From positions 54,757 through 95,081 of the forward strand of contig NZ_JBGGWB010000007.1 of the NCBI RefSeq assembly GCF_041321155.1: a DNA stretch of 40,325 nt. The letters run 5' to 3'. This stretch comes from Sphingomonas sp. IW22. Lineage in GTDB: Bacteria > Pseudomonadota > Alphaproteobacteria > Sphingomonadales > Sphingomonadaceae. Made by a program: the position numbers and the translations under genes. Below, piece after piece: positions 16,532 to 24,557 of this stretch. Every line of letters begins with the position of its first letter. Within the stretch, counting starts at the first letter, position 1. The notes beneath the pieces are model-generated. The model was not told the origin of the DNA. It saw nothing but the letters and a program-made list of their open reading frames with translations, and searched no databases.

Positions 16532-16753
16532 TCAGTAATCGAGGTTGCGCTTCTCCATCTGCGTTGCCGCCAGATCGGCAACAAGCCCCGCGCCGCCAGT
16601 CATCTCGTAGATGCGCACGACGTCTTCGTCGGAAAGGTTGGCGACCATTGTGCGCACGGCATTCGCGTTGTCCGCGTCGAGCGTTGCGGCAGCGCCAGCG
16701 TCGTCCGCAGACCCGGCAATGCTTTCGTCACTTCCATGCCGGGGCTGCGTCAT
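16532..16753 (-). CDS. Small acidic protein, 73 aa
   Basis: Starts 3 nt after the HU-like gene stop, so it is translationally linked to it. The sequence is acidic and Ala-rich (about 1-30), then predicts two helices (NAVRTMVANLSDEDVVRIYEM and AGLVADLAATQMEKR). No recognised family. Pairing with HU suggests a nucleoid-related or regulatory partner, which is inference only. Confidence 0.6.
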   Translation of the reverse strand: MTQPRHGSDESIAGSADDAGAAATLDADNANAVRTMVANLSDEDVVRIYEMTGGAGLVADLAATQMEKRNLDY

Positions 16754-16756
16754 CGC

Positions 16757-17041
16757 TCAACCGCCGTTCAAACGATCGCGGACCTGCTTGGCAGGCGCGA
16801 AACTAATCTTGCGCGATGCAGCGATCGTGATCGCCTCGCCGGTCGCGGGATTGCGGCCCTGACGCTCGGGCGAATCCTTCACTTTGAACTTGCCGAACCC
16901 GTTGATGCTGACTTCATCGCCCTTAGCGACAGCATCGGTAATATCCGCGAAGACAGCCTCGACAATTTTCTTGGCGTCAGCCTTTGAAAGATCGTGAACG
17001 CTGGAGAGTTGCTCGGCAAGATCCGAGGTCGAAACGGGCAT
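16757..17041 (-). CDS. HU/IHF-family nucleoid protein
   Basis: Ninety-four residues, the standard size. The N-terminal helices (TSDLAEQLSSVHDLSKADAK) are followed by the saddle (EVSINGFGKFKVKDSPERQGRNPATGEAITIAASRKISFAPAK), including the GRNPxTGE arm that clamps bent DNA. It bends DNA and may help pack the plasmid, assist relaxosome or polymerase complexes, or buffer host chromatin. The ribosome site AGGATT lies 7 nt before the ATG. It sits downstream of the YedK-type gene in a leftward operon. Confidence 0.95.
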   Translation of the reverse strand: MPVSTSDLAEQLSSVHDLSKADAKKIVEAVFADITDAVAKGDEVSINGFGKFKVKDSPERQGRNPATGEAITIAASRKISFAPAKQVRDRLNGG

Positions 17042-17086
17042 GATGTAATCCTGTGCCTATGGTTGAAGTATCGGGTTGGGCCTGGT

Positions 17087-17749
17087 TTATGCCTCACCAT
17101 TGTCCGGCGTCGCAACCTGTTCGAGCATTTTCCCGTCATAGGGTCGAACAAGGGCGAGCGCGTCGTCGGCCGAGCCATCGAGCCACTGGCTCAGGTCGGC
17201 GCGGTGAAGGATGACCGGCATTGCCTTGGGATGCCAGGGGGCGACAATCGCATTGGGCGCTGTGGTGCAAAAGGCATAGGCCTCGCCCCGCTCGGTCGGC
17301 CGCCAGATCCCGGCGAAGAACGCGATCGGATGATCGGGCAACGAAAACCACATCTGCCGCGGTTTGCCATCGTCCCCCTTCCCGCCTTCGGGATGCGGTT
17401 CGGCAAAATGCGTGAACGGGACCAGACAGCGACGCTCGGGATTGGAGATCGATGGCTTCCACATCGAGGACGCGAGGTTGCGCGCGTTGGTCACATATTT
17501 GTCGAGTTTGATCGCCGGATCGCGCTTGCTCGCAACCTTGGTCGGGAAGCCCCATTCCATCGCGACCGGCTCGAGCGGCCGATTGCCTGCCGGCGATCGC
17601 CGGATGACAAGCCCGTGCCTGGGCGTCTTCTTGCCGGTGGGAAAGATTTCGAGAGGGATCGAGATGACCGGGTTTTCCTCGAACGCCTCATATCCGCATG
17701 CCTGCATCACGGCCGTCTGCCGAGCGCTCAGTCGATAGCGATTGCAGAT
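17087..17749 (-). CDS. YedK/HMCES-type SOS-associated protein, apparent ATC start
   Basis: HMCES proteins crosslink to abasic sites in single-stranded DNA through the N-terminal Cys2. Family motifs are present: CNRYRLS at the start, TNAR for the Asn, FAEP for the active Glu and HPKAMPVIL for the His. The codon before the Cys is ATC, not ATG, at 17747-17749. AGGAG lies 7 nt upstream of it, and the upstream in-frame TGA (17762-17764) leaves no room for another usual start. The next ATG would delete Cys2 and the first 13 codons. I therefore place the start at ATC (220 aa). Alternatives are a sequencing error or an inactivating mutation. Confidence 0.8.
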   Translation of the reverse strand: MCNRYRLSARQTAVMQACGYEAFEENPVISIPLEIFPTGKKTPRHGLVIRRSPAGNRPLEPVAMEWGFPTKVASKRDPAIKLDKYVTNARNLASSMWKPSISNPERRCLVPFTHFAEPHPEGGKGDDGKPRQMWFSLPDHPIAFFAGIWRPTERGEAYAFCTTAPNAIVAPWHPKAMPVILHRADLSQWLDGSADDALALVRPYDGKMLEQVATPDNGEA

Positions 17750-17775
17750 CGTTCCTCTCCTTCAGCCCATCGACG

Positions 17776-18138
17776 TTACCAGAACTCGCGACCGCCCCGA
17801 TATTCCCGCCACGCATTATCCCATTTCGTGCCGACCTCACCCGCGACGGGCCTGGCCCCCACATCATAGCCTGCCATCACGTCATCGATGTGCGGCGCTG
17901 GCGCGGGACGATTGAACGGTGCGATCTTTAGCGCCTTGAGATACCAGACATAGGCGCGCTCATGATCCGAAACCGGCTCCGCCTTCCCCCAGGCCACCTC
18001 CTGAAACTGACGCTGGGCCGCACTCTTGGGCCGGCGCTCCCGCAGGCGAAGGGCGTCGTAGAATTTCAGATGCCTGTCGAGCAGTCGCTCGTACATCGCG
18101 ATCGTGCGGGCATCTTCAGGACCAGCTTCACCCTGCAT
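17776..18138 (-). CDS. Hypothetical protein, 120 aa
   Basis: The ATG at 18138 is preceded by AGGAG at 9-nt spacing. The product is mostly helical: residues 10-55 are charged (ARTIAMYERLLDRHLKFYDAL), and the C-terminal third is polar with conserved-looking Trp/Tyr (WDNAWREYRGGREFW). No signal or membrane segment and no recognised family. It is the first gene of the leftward operon leading to the YedK-type gene 26 nt away, with a near-SOS box 21 nt upstream. A DNA-damage role is possible by association only. Confidence 0.65.
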   Translation of the reverse strand: MQGEAGPEDARTIAMYERLLDRHLKFYDALRLRERRPKSAAQRQFQEVAWGKAEPVSDHERAYVWYLKALKIAPFNRPAPAPHIDDVMAGYDVGARPVAGEVGTKWDNAWREYRGGREFW

Positions 18139-18158
18139 GCGCCTTCTCCTGCCACGGA

Positions 18159-18173
18159 GAACAAATGCGGAAA
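18159..18173 (-). promoter_or_regulatory. Degenerate SOS box upstream of the YedK operon
   Basis: Minus strand TTTC-CGCATTT-GTTC matches GTTC-N7-GTTC at seven of eight fixed positions. It lies 21 nt upstream of the first gene, almost the same offset as the perfect box at umuD. Confidence 0.5.
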
Positions 18174-18202
18174 GTCGCTCGCCAATCCCACCGCGAAGTG
18201 AT

Positions 18203-18217
18203 ACGCTTTGCAAGCGT
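18203..18217. promoter_or_regulatory. 15-bp inverted repeat between divergent genes
   Basis: ACGCTT-TGC-AAGCGT is a perfect dyad in the 119-bp gap between the leftward 120-aa gene and the rightward 86-aa gene. It also contains a TTTGCA word like those near the putative oriT. A possible operator for either gene. Confidence 0.45.
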
Positions 18218-18257
18218 TATTCGACCATCGGGTCGGACGGGCGGGAAAGGAGCAGCC

Positions 18258-18518
18258 ATGTTGAACCATGATACTGGCCAGATGGACTGGGATCGGCATC
18301 CTATCGGTGGCGCACCATTCCCCAGTTCGTCCTATTCGATCAATCCCGAAAATATGTATGATATGGCTACGCCGCGCGGGCGTGAGCTGATGGATGAAGT
18401 TTATCCATCTTCTCGTAGAGATGGTGCGCCTAGCGAGCCGCATACTTCCAAGATGTTTTTCTATTTCATCTTGTTTGTTATGTTCTTGGGATTTTTTGTC
18501 ATCCCCGGCCATTCCTGA
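18258..18518 (+). CDS. Tail-anchored small membrane protein, 86 aa
   Basis: The ATG at 18258 has a strong AAAGGAG site 7 nt upstream. The first 60 residues are polar (DRHPIGGAPFPSSSYSINPENMYDMATPRGRELMDEVYP). A single hydrophobic segment (MFFYFILFVMFLGFFVIPG) closes the protein, typical of a tail anchor. Its 3' end overlaps the 3' end of traG by 20 bp on the other strand. No recognised family. In F, the exclusion gene traS sits next to traG, so an exclusion role is possible but unproven. Confidence 0.65.
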   Translation: MLNHDTGQMDWDRHPIGGAPFPSSSYSINPENMYDMATPRGRELMDEVYPSSRRDGAPSEPHTSKMFFYFILFVMFLGFFVIPGHS

Positions 18519-21500
18519 GCTGGAAACGCCGAGGATCGACCGGCGCTCCGTCCTTCCACAATTCATAGTGGAGATGGGGGCCGGTCGATTTCCCTGAACT
18601 TCCCACACGCCCCAATATCTCACCCTGTTCGATCGTGCTTCCGACAGGAAAGCGCGAGCGATCCTGCATGTGGAAATATTTGCTTTGCGAGCCATCGCCA
18701 TGTTCGAGCACGATGTAATTGCCAGCGCCGTTCGCCTGAAAGTCGTTCTTAACCACGCGTCCTGACGCCGGAGCAGGAATCGGGGTTCCGGCGCGTTGCG
18801 CGATATCGACGCCCCGGTGATGGTGTCCGGGCTGTCCGGTTACCGGGTCCACCCTCCCCCCCATGTTCGACGTCAATCGCCCGGAGATCGGCAGTGTAGC
18901 CCGCTCGCCGCGCGGCAATTCATAAACGTGGCTGGTGCCTTGACCGATGCCAAGCCTATCGCGGGCCGTATCGCGAATACTCTCGACACCGGGTAATGTC
19001 GTGGTGATCCACGCATCGTTGCGTTCCTGAACATGCTTCCCGATCTGTGCGGCCGTTCCCTTCGCTTCATCGACGCCGTTGCCGATCTCGAAAGCGCCAT
19101 GGGTGATCCGGACCGACGCATTGGGAATGGCATCGGCCACCTCCCCGGCAAGACCGGTATCGCGCGAACTCTCCCTGATCGACACTTCGGGACCTTGCGC
19201 TCGAATGCCAGCGGCGCGGCGTTCCCCCCACTGCTGGACCCCGCCCGCCGTGGTGGAGGCGGGACCGTGCAGCGAGTTGTCGAGCTGCCCTGGAATAGTC
19301 ACGCCCAGTTCTTCACGGACCGAAGCCACCTTGCGCTCCATAAACTCGCCAAGAAGAATATCGCGGACCTGCTCCTGCTCACGCGTGCGCGGCATGACCA
19401 TGCCCGGCGTCCAATTGAATTGCGACAGGGTCGGATCGTTCAGCAAACGCTCCTGCGCATACACGACAAATTCCTGGCTCTCATTACGGTTGAGCGACCA
19501 GCCTCGTTGCTCAGATTCGCGCACGTCTTGGCTGACACGCTGGAAGGTTTCTTCGGCTCGGGTCGCCTCGAGCGACGCCGAGCGCGATTCCCCAACGCTG
19601 ACGCCAAGCTTCTGCGAAAGGGAGCGCACCTCGCTATCGCCACTCGTGCTGGTTTCTCGCATGAACTCATCCCGCGCTGCACGGGCCTGTGTCGAATTGG
19701 TCTCTTTGGTGAGGTAATCTTTCAACTCTGAATAAGCTTGGTCACCTGAGATTGTACGCCCCGTATTCTCCGACGCAATGGATGCTAAACGAACTCCAAG
19801 TCCACCTTTGACGCCAACATCAGCAAACTTATTCTTCCATACGCTTGCAAGCGCCTCGATACCTGCATTTGCGTCGCCAGTCATTTGTGTTGCTCGGGCA
19901 ACCTGCTGACTGTCTGATTCGGTTAACCCGAACTTGCTTGTCAGGCCGCTCGAAAGGCTACGCGACACATCCGTCATCCTCGCAACGCTGTTGTTGAACC
20001 CAGACCCCGTTTCAGTAGAGCTGCCCCGGCGATGTTCGGCTGCCGAGAGCAGATCGGTGGCGGTGGTGGCGGTCGCGTTCCAGGACTGCGACGCGGAGTT
20101 GCGCAGTGACTGCGTGTGCGACTGCCCTTCCGACAGGGCGCGGCTCATCTGGCTGTCGAAGCCGGAAGTCCGCGTCGGCGTGAAGGAGAGGTTCGAGATG
20201 CCCTGCCGGGTGTCGAACGCGTTGCTGCCGTCGGCAAAACCGTAGGTGATCCCGCCATCGGCATTGGTGTACGACCCGACCGCGAACCCGTCATTATATT
20301 TGGGCTGGGTGTCCCACTTGTTCGACTGGGTCATGCCCGAGGTCAGGTTCTGGAACGAGGTATTCCCGTAGGAATAATTGCCCGTCGTGCGCTCGGTCGC
20401 CGCCTGTTCGGCCGCGCTCTGCGCCGGCTGCAACATCGAGGTCGCATGTCCCGCGATCGCCATCGCGCCGCGCGCCATGCCTCCGGCGATGAACGGCACG
20501 CTCATCATGAGGAAACCGGCAAGCGTCGATATGCTCTCGTTGACGTTCGCCATGCCGTCGCTGACCAGCAGCGTCGGCCCTGTCGGCGAGACGCCATGAT
20601 AGAGCGCCGCCGCACGGCTCATCACGAACATGTGCAGGATGACGTAGAGCGGCCCCCAGGAGGCAAGGTAGAAGAATCCCGTTCCATAGCCCTTGAGGGT
20701 CTGGATGCCCGTTCGCGGGAACAGGAACAGCGGGAAGAGGACCGGGAACATCGCGTAGAAGACGACGGTCAGCACGATCCCGAGCAACGGCACCCAGGTC
20801 ATCGCCTGCGTCGCGATCGAGGTATAGGTGTTCTTCGCCTGCGCATCGGCACGCTGGGCGGCATAGGCATCCCATCCTGCGTCCGAGAAACTTTCGCGCG
20901 CGGCCAGGAACGCGTCGATCATCGAGACCTGTCGCAGATAGGTATAGGCGTCGCTCGGCGTGCCGTGCATCTGCGCGGCAACGATGGGAAGGTCATCGCG
21001 GATCTTCTGCGCCGCCACCGCATCGGAGAGACCGGGATAGGCGCTCCTGGCAAAGGGGATCAGATCCTTGTCGAACGCTGCCTGCCACTGCCCGTCCAGT
21101 CGCGAATAGGCCTCGTTGCAGGGAATGATCGTATTTTCGGTGGTGCCCGGTCCCGTCGAGGCGATCCAGCGCTGGCTGCGCGCTGGGCTGCCCGGTCCGA
21201 TCGCCTCCCAGACATTGGTCGACCGGGTGAGATCGTCCATCGACTTGAAGCCCAGCAGCACGTCATAGAAGGTGCATTGCTTGAGATGCTCGTCGAGGTT
21301 CGCCCGGAACACGCTGTCGGTGATCTGGAAGGTCCGCGCCTTGTCCATCAGTCGCGCACCGTAGATCATGCCGTTGGTCGAGAGCGAAAGCGCGTTCGGC
21401 ATGACGAACACCGTCTCGGCCGTGCGCGTCATCCAGTCACCGACCTGGCTCGTGAAAGATGCCATCACGCCAAGGCCCAGCGGGACATTGTCGACCACCG

Positions 21501-21777
21501 CCGGCGCCAGTGTCGGATTGATGCGGTCGGTGACCTTCACGGTCACGGTCGGCACCATCAGCATCATGTAGATGAGCGTCGACTGGAGGAACCAGTTGAA
21601 CCAGGCCCGCCAGTCAAGCGAGAAGGCCACGATGAACAGCGAGTAGATGAACCCCATCACCATCACGACCTGGAGGAGCGAGCGATAGCCCCCTCCCCCC
21701 GTCCACGCCGCGACCGCGTTGAAGACGTTGACGATATATTCGCCGCCGCCGATCGTGAAGACTTCGAGCGCGCCCAT
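18499..21777 (-). CDS. traG: TraG mating-pair stabilisation protein fused to an M23 peptidase
   Basis: At 1092 aa it is longer than F TraG (about 938). The N-terminal TraG domain has about five membrane helices in the first 500 residues (for example VMVMGFIYSLFIVAF and WVPLLGIVLTVVFYAMFPVLFP). A long polar region follows (about 520-950). The last 130 residues are a LytM/M23 metallopeptidase: H987-x3-D991 and H1068-x-H1070 (HLHYE) match its metal and catalytic residues. TraG helps pilus assembly and stabilises mating pairs; the added domain should cut peptidoglycan cross-links. The start at 21777 follows AAGGGAGG, 17 nt after the traH stop; longer in-frame starts run into traH. Confidence 0.94.
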   Translation of the reverse strand: MGALEVFTIGGGEYIVNVFNAVAAWTGGGGYRSLLQVVMVMGFIYSLFIVAFSLDWRAWFNWFLQSTLIYMMLMVPTVTVKVTDRINPTLAPAVVDNVPLGLGVMASFTSQVGDWMTRTAETVFVMPNALSLSTNGMIYGARLMDKARTFQITDSVFRANLDEHLKQCTFYDVLLGFKSMDDLTRSTNVWEAIGPGSPARSQRWIASTGPGTTENTIIPCNEAYSRLDGQWQAAFDKDLIPFARSAYPGLSDAVAAQKIRDDLPIVAAQMHGTPSDAYTYLRQVSMIDAFLAARESFSDAGWDAYAAQRADAQAKNTYTSIATQAMTWVPLLGIVLTVVFYAMFPVLFPLFLFPRTGIQTLKGYGTGFFYLASWGPLYVILHMFVMSRAAALYHGVSPTGPTLLVSDGMANVNESISTLAGFLMMSVPFIAGGMARGAMAIAGHATSMLQPAQSAAEQAATERTTGNYSYGNTSFQNLTSGMTQSNKWDTQPKYNDGFAVGSYTNADGGITYGFADGSNAFDTRQGISNLSFTPTRTSGFDSQMSRALSEGQSHTQSLRNSASQSWNATATTATDLLSAAEHRRGSSTETGSGFNNSVARMTDVSRSLSSGLTSKFGLTESDSQQVARATQMTGDANAGIEALASVWKNKFADVGVKGGLGVRLASIASENTGRTISGDQAYSELKDYLTKETNSTQARAARDEFMRETSTSGDSEVRSLSQKLGVSVGESRSASLEATRAEETFQRVSQDVRESEQRGWSLNRNESQEFVVYAQERLLNDPTLSQFNWTPGMVMPRTREQEQVRDILLGEFMERKVASVREELGVTIPGQLDNSLHGPASTTAGGVQQWGERRAAGIRAQGPEVSIRESSRDTGLAGEVADAIPNASVRITHGAFEIGNGVDEAKGTAAQIGKHVQERNDAWITTTLPGVESIRDTARDRLGIGQGTSHVYELPRGERATLPISGRLTSNMGGRVDPVTGQPGHHHRGVDIAQRAGTPIPAPASGRVVKNDFQANGAGNYIVLEHGDGSQSKYFHMQDRSRFPVGSTIEQGEILGRVGSSGKSTGPHLHYELWKDGAPVDPRRFQLRNGRG

Positions 21778-21794
21778 CGTGCCGTTCCCTCCCT

Positions 21795-23237
21795 TTAGCG
21801 GACGCCCTGCGCCGACAGACCACGCCCGAAGCGGAGCGAGGCGGACAGCTGCGGGCTCATTGCGTTCTTGAGGGTCGATTCCATAAATTGGGTATATTGA
21901 ATTACCCGGTAAGTGTTGGAGATCTGGCCCGCCATCTTCTCGTTGCGCCGCGACAGCTCGGTCTTGACCGTGTCGACCTGCGCGCGCCACGCCTTGAACT
22001 CATCGGTGGAGACGAACTTCGCGCCCGCCTGCGCCTGCGAGATCGTGTCGAGCATGCGGTCGAGCATCGACATCAGCATGTCGATCGAAACCATCTCGGC
22101 GAGCGTGGCGCGATCACCGCCCGACAGGCCCATATGCGCCGCCTCGTTGACGACGAGGATCTTGTAGAGCGGGATCGAGGTGATCCCGAGCAGCGCAATC
22201 TCGTCGCCCGACAGGGGCGCGTTCGAGCGGATCTTCGACGACATGCTGTCCATCGCCTTGAGGACGCGGGTTCGCAGCGCCTCGTTGGTCGAGATCGTCA
22301 ATTTGGTCGGCGTGGGCTTGAGGCACCCCTTGTCGTCGGTGGTGTCGCACCGCCACACATCGGTCGGCGCCGTAGCGGTGCCGTCGAGCAGCGCCTGATA
22401 GGTGTCCCAGCTCGCCGGCGCGATGAACCGGAACGTCCCCATGCTGTCCTTGGTATTGGCCGCATCGTAGATGATGGTCCCGACCATCGTCATGAGGAAT
22501 TCGGCATATTCTCGCGATGGCTTAGTCGCGCTTTTGGCGTTGAGCGCATACCAGGTATAATTCTTCGACTGCACCAGTTCGCCGTCGTCGCCCGCCTTGG
22601 CGAGGGTCGATTCACGCTCGCCCTTGTTGGTGCAGCCATGCCGCGCCGCGGCCGCATCGGAAAAGAAGCCCTTCGCGCCACCGACCTGCTGGCAGATGGT
22701 GGACGAAGCCCCGTCCATCGCCGGCCAGATCGAGCCGATCGCCTGCTGCGCCGCTTCGCAACTCGACATGTTGAACGCGTTAAGCTGCTGCACGCGCTGG
22801 CTCATGTCCTTCATGACCCCGCCGATCTGCGCGGAGATGGAATCGATCGCGAGCTGGAAGGCAAAGCCGATCGCGTTGTTCGCGGTCGCCTTGAGCATCG
22901 CGACGATTTCGTCGGCGTTGATGAACGAGAAGGAGCCGGCAAAGAGGTCGATACCGCCGCACCCGCCCCGCGCGCTAGGCAGCGCGACATTGACCGGATT
23001 GATCGACTTTTGCGGGAAGCGGCTCCAGAGTGATCCGCCCGAATAATAGCCCGCGGACTGCCCCTGGAAAGCGGTCGGGCCGGTGACGTTCGCCGCCGCG
23101 CCCGACTGGTTGAAATAGCTGTTCATCTCGCCCTGGACGTCGGCCATCGCCGGCGTCGCCACGAGCCCCCCGACTGCAAGGATCATACTGGCCTGCGCGA
23201 GGATCGCCGCGCAGAGGCGAAGGATCTGCCTGACCAT
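21795..23237 (-). CDS. traH: TraH pilus assembly protein
   Basis: A periplasmic protein of 480 aa, close to F TraH (458). It has an N-terminal signal peptide (cleavage after AMA, about residue 33). TraH-type sequence follows, including RGGCGGIDLFAGSFSFINADEIVAMLKA and a later Cys-containing block (VWRCDTTDDKGC). The C-terminal third predicts coiled coils. It works with TraF, TraU, TraW and TrbC in pilus extension and retraction. The start overlaps the traF stop by one base (TGATG). Confidence 0.95.
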   Translation of the reverse strand: MVRQILRLCAAILAQASMILAVGGLVATPAMADVQGEMNSYFNQSGAAANVTGPTAFQGQSAGYYSGGSLWSRFPQKSINPVNVALPSARGGCGGIDLFAGSFSFINADEIVAMLKATANNAIGFAFQLAIDSISAQIGGVMKDMSQRVQQLNAFNMSSCEAAQQAIGSIWPAMDGASSTICQQVGGAKGFFSDAAAARHGCTNKGERESTLAKAGDDGELVQSKNYTWYALNAKSATKPSREYAEFLMTMVGTIIYDAANTKDSMGTFRFIAPASWDTYQALLDGTATAPTDVWRCDTTDDKGCLKPTPTKLTISTNEALRTRVLKAMDSMSSKIRSNAPLSGDEIALLGITSIPLYKILVVNEAAHMGLSGGDRATLAEMVSIDMLMSMLDRMLDTISQAQAGAKFVSTDEFKAWRAQVDTVKTELSRRNEKMAGQISNTYRVIQYTQFMESTLKNAMSPQLSASLRFGRGLSAQGVR

Positions 23238-24142
23238 CAGAAGTCACTCCCGGGTTTGATGCTGGTGAGCGTGAAGATGCGGTTCATCACCTCGTCGGCC
23301 GCCATCACGCCGTAGCCGATCGGCATCGGCCGCTTGGTGACCGTATCGAAGAGGACGAGTGCGGGGACCTGCTGTCCGCGCATGCCCATCGCCTTGTACT
23401 GACCGGTATCGACCGTGTAGTTCGGGAAGGCGCGGGTCGGACCGCCATCGAGTGAGATCGCCATGACGGTGAGACCGAAGCGATCCGAGATGCTGCGCAT
23501 GATCGGGCCGAAGGTCTCGCACGCCGCGCAGGCCGACGAATAGAAATAGAAGACGCCGTAGCGCTGCGAAATTTGCGACAGCACCCGTTCGCGGTCGGCG
23601 TTGCGCGTATCGAGCCAGGTCCGCTTGCCCAACTGGTTGACCGGACGCTGGAGGGTGTAGTCGAGGTCGGGGTTCTGCCAGATCGTGCGCTGCCACATGT
23701 CGGCGAAGGACGACGCCCGGTCGAGCTGCTCGCGCTGGAACGCGATATAATGGGCGATATTCTCCGGCGTCGGTTCGAGGATCGCGCGCGCTTTCAATTC
23801 CTCCAGTTCCTTGGCGATCGCCGCAAGCCGTTCGGCCGAAGAGCGGGCGGGCTGCGCCGACTGCTGCTCGCTCGGCTTGGGCTTGGGCTTGTCGCAATAG
23901 AACCAGGTGCCGAGCCGCCGCTCGCGGCAGTAGAAATCGTCGCCTGTCTGGGCGGCGACCCGGTCGGCCCCGCCAAGATCCTCGTCGCGCTCCCGGTCGG
24001 CCGACGATGGCGCCTCGCTCTCGCGAGCCGAGGATACAGAATCGAGCAGCGGCGTCAGTTCCTGCGCGCTTGCGCCCGCCACAGGGGCGATGCCGCCTGT
24101 GGCGAGCGACAGGATGAGGGCAAGGGTCAGGGCGTTGCGCAT
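23237..24142 (-). CDS. traF: TraF thioredoxin-fold pilus assembly protein
   Basis: A periplasmic protein of 301 aa with a signal peptide (cleavage near ASA, about 26) and a thioredoxin-like C-terminal domain (about 165-301). It retains a CxxC pair, C205-A-A-C208, so it could be redox-active; F TraF is usually described as lacking this pair. It helps fold or stabilise Cys-rich partners such as TraH, TraU and TraN. The ATG at 24142 has GAGGA 5 nt upstream and lies 1 nt after the previous stop, so it is preferred over the longer ATG at 24154. Confidence 0.92.
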   Translation of the reverse strand: MRNALTLALILSLATGGIAPVAGASAQELTPLLDSVSSARESEAPSSADRERDEDLGGADRVAAQTGDDFYCRERRLGTWFYCDKPKPKPSEQQSAQPARSSAERLAAIAKELEELKARAILEPTPENIAHYIAFQREQLDRASSFADMWQRTIWQNPDLDYTLQRPVNQLGKRTWLDTRNADRERVLSQISQRYGVFYFYSSACAACETFGPIMRSISDRFGLTVMAISLDGGPTRAFPNYTVDTGQYKAMGMRGQQVPALVLFDTVTKRPMPIGYGVMAADEVMNRIFTLTSIKPGSDF

Positions 24143-24143
24143 A

Positions 24144-24557
24144 TCAATCCTCATCTTTCTTGGGGTTCTTCTTCTCGCGATCCTCTTTCGCGCGACGGTC
24201 GAGATAGGCGCGCAGCATGCCAAGGAGGGACGGCTCGCGGGCGGAGATCAGCTTGGCCATGTCCTCGCCCAGGATGCGGAACAGGTTGCCGTAAACGGCG
24301 ATGACCAGCGTGCGGGCGTGACGCTTGGGATACAGGGTCGTGCCGCGCCGCAGGATGAGGTTCGCGCGAATGAGGCGGGCGATCGTGGGTTCCAGATCGA
24401 TCGCCCGTAGCTTCGTGTCGAACCATGCGTCGAGCGTGGGAATGAGGAATGCCGCCGGATGAGGCCCTGCCCGCAGCAGCGCAACAAGCAGCGCGAACTC
24501 GGCGATCGAGAGATCGGGAAACGGCCGATGGTCCGCGAGATTGGCGATCACGCTCAT
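24144..24557 (-). CDS. Hypothetical tra-operon protein, 137 aa
   Basis: Lies between traN and traF with an ATGA overlap upstream and 1 nt before traF, so it is clearly part of the operon. It is soluble and helical with no signal peptide. Residues 10-85 resemble a small helical, possibly winged-helix, domain (IAEFALLVALLRAG; EPTIARLIRANLILRRGTTLYPK). The tail is very basic/acidic (REKKNPKKDED). A cytoplasmic product inside a mostly periplasmic gene set is unusual. No recognised family; a regulatory or assembly role is possible. Confidence 0.7.
   Translation of the reverse strand: MSVIANLADHRPFPDLSIAEFALLVALLRAGPHPAAFLIPTLDAWFDTKLRAIDLEPTIARLIRANLILRRGTTLYPKRHARTLVIAVYGNLFRILGEDMAKLISAREPSLLGMLRAYLDRRAKEDREKKNPKKDED

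Noticed and set aside
20116..21798. 560-aa open frame antisense to traG
   Set aside because: Shadow of traG codon bias; low-complexity Arg/His-rich translation.
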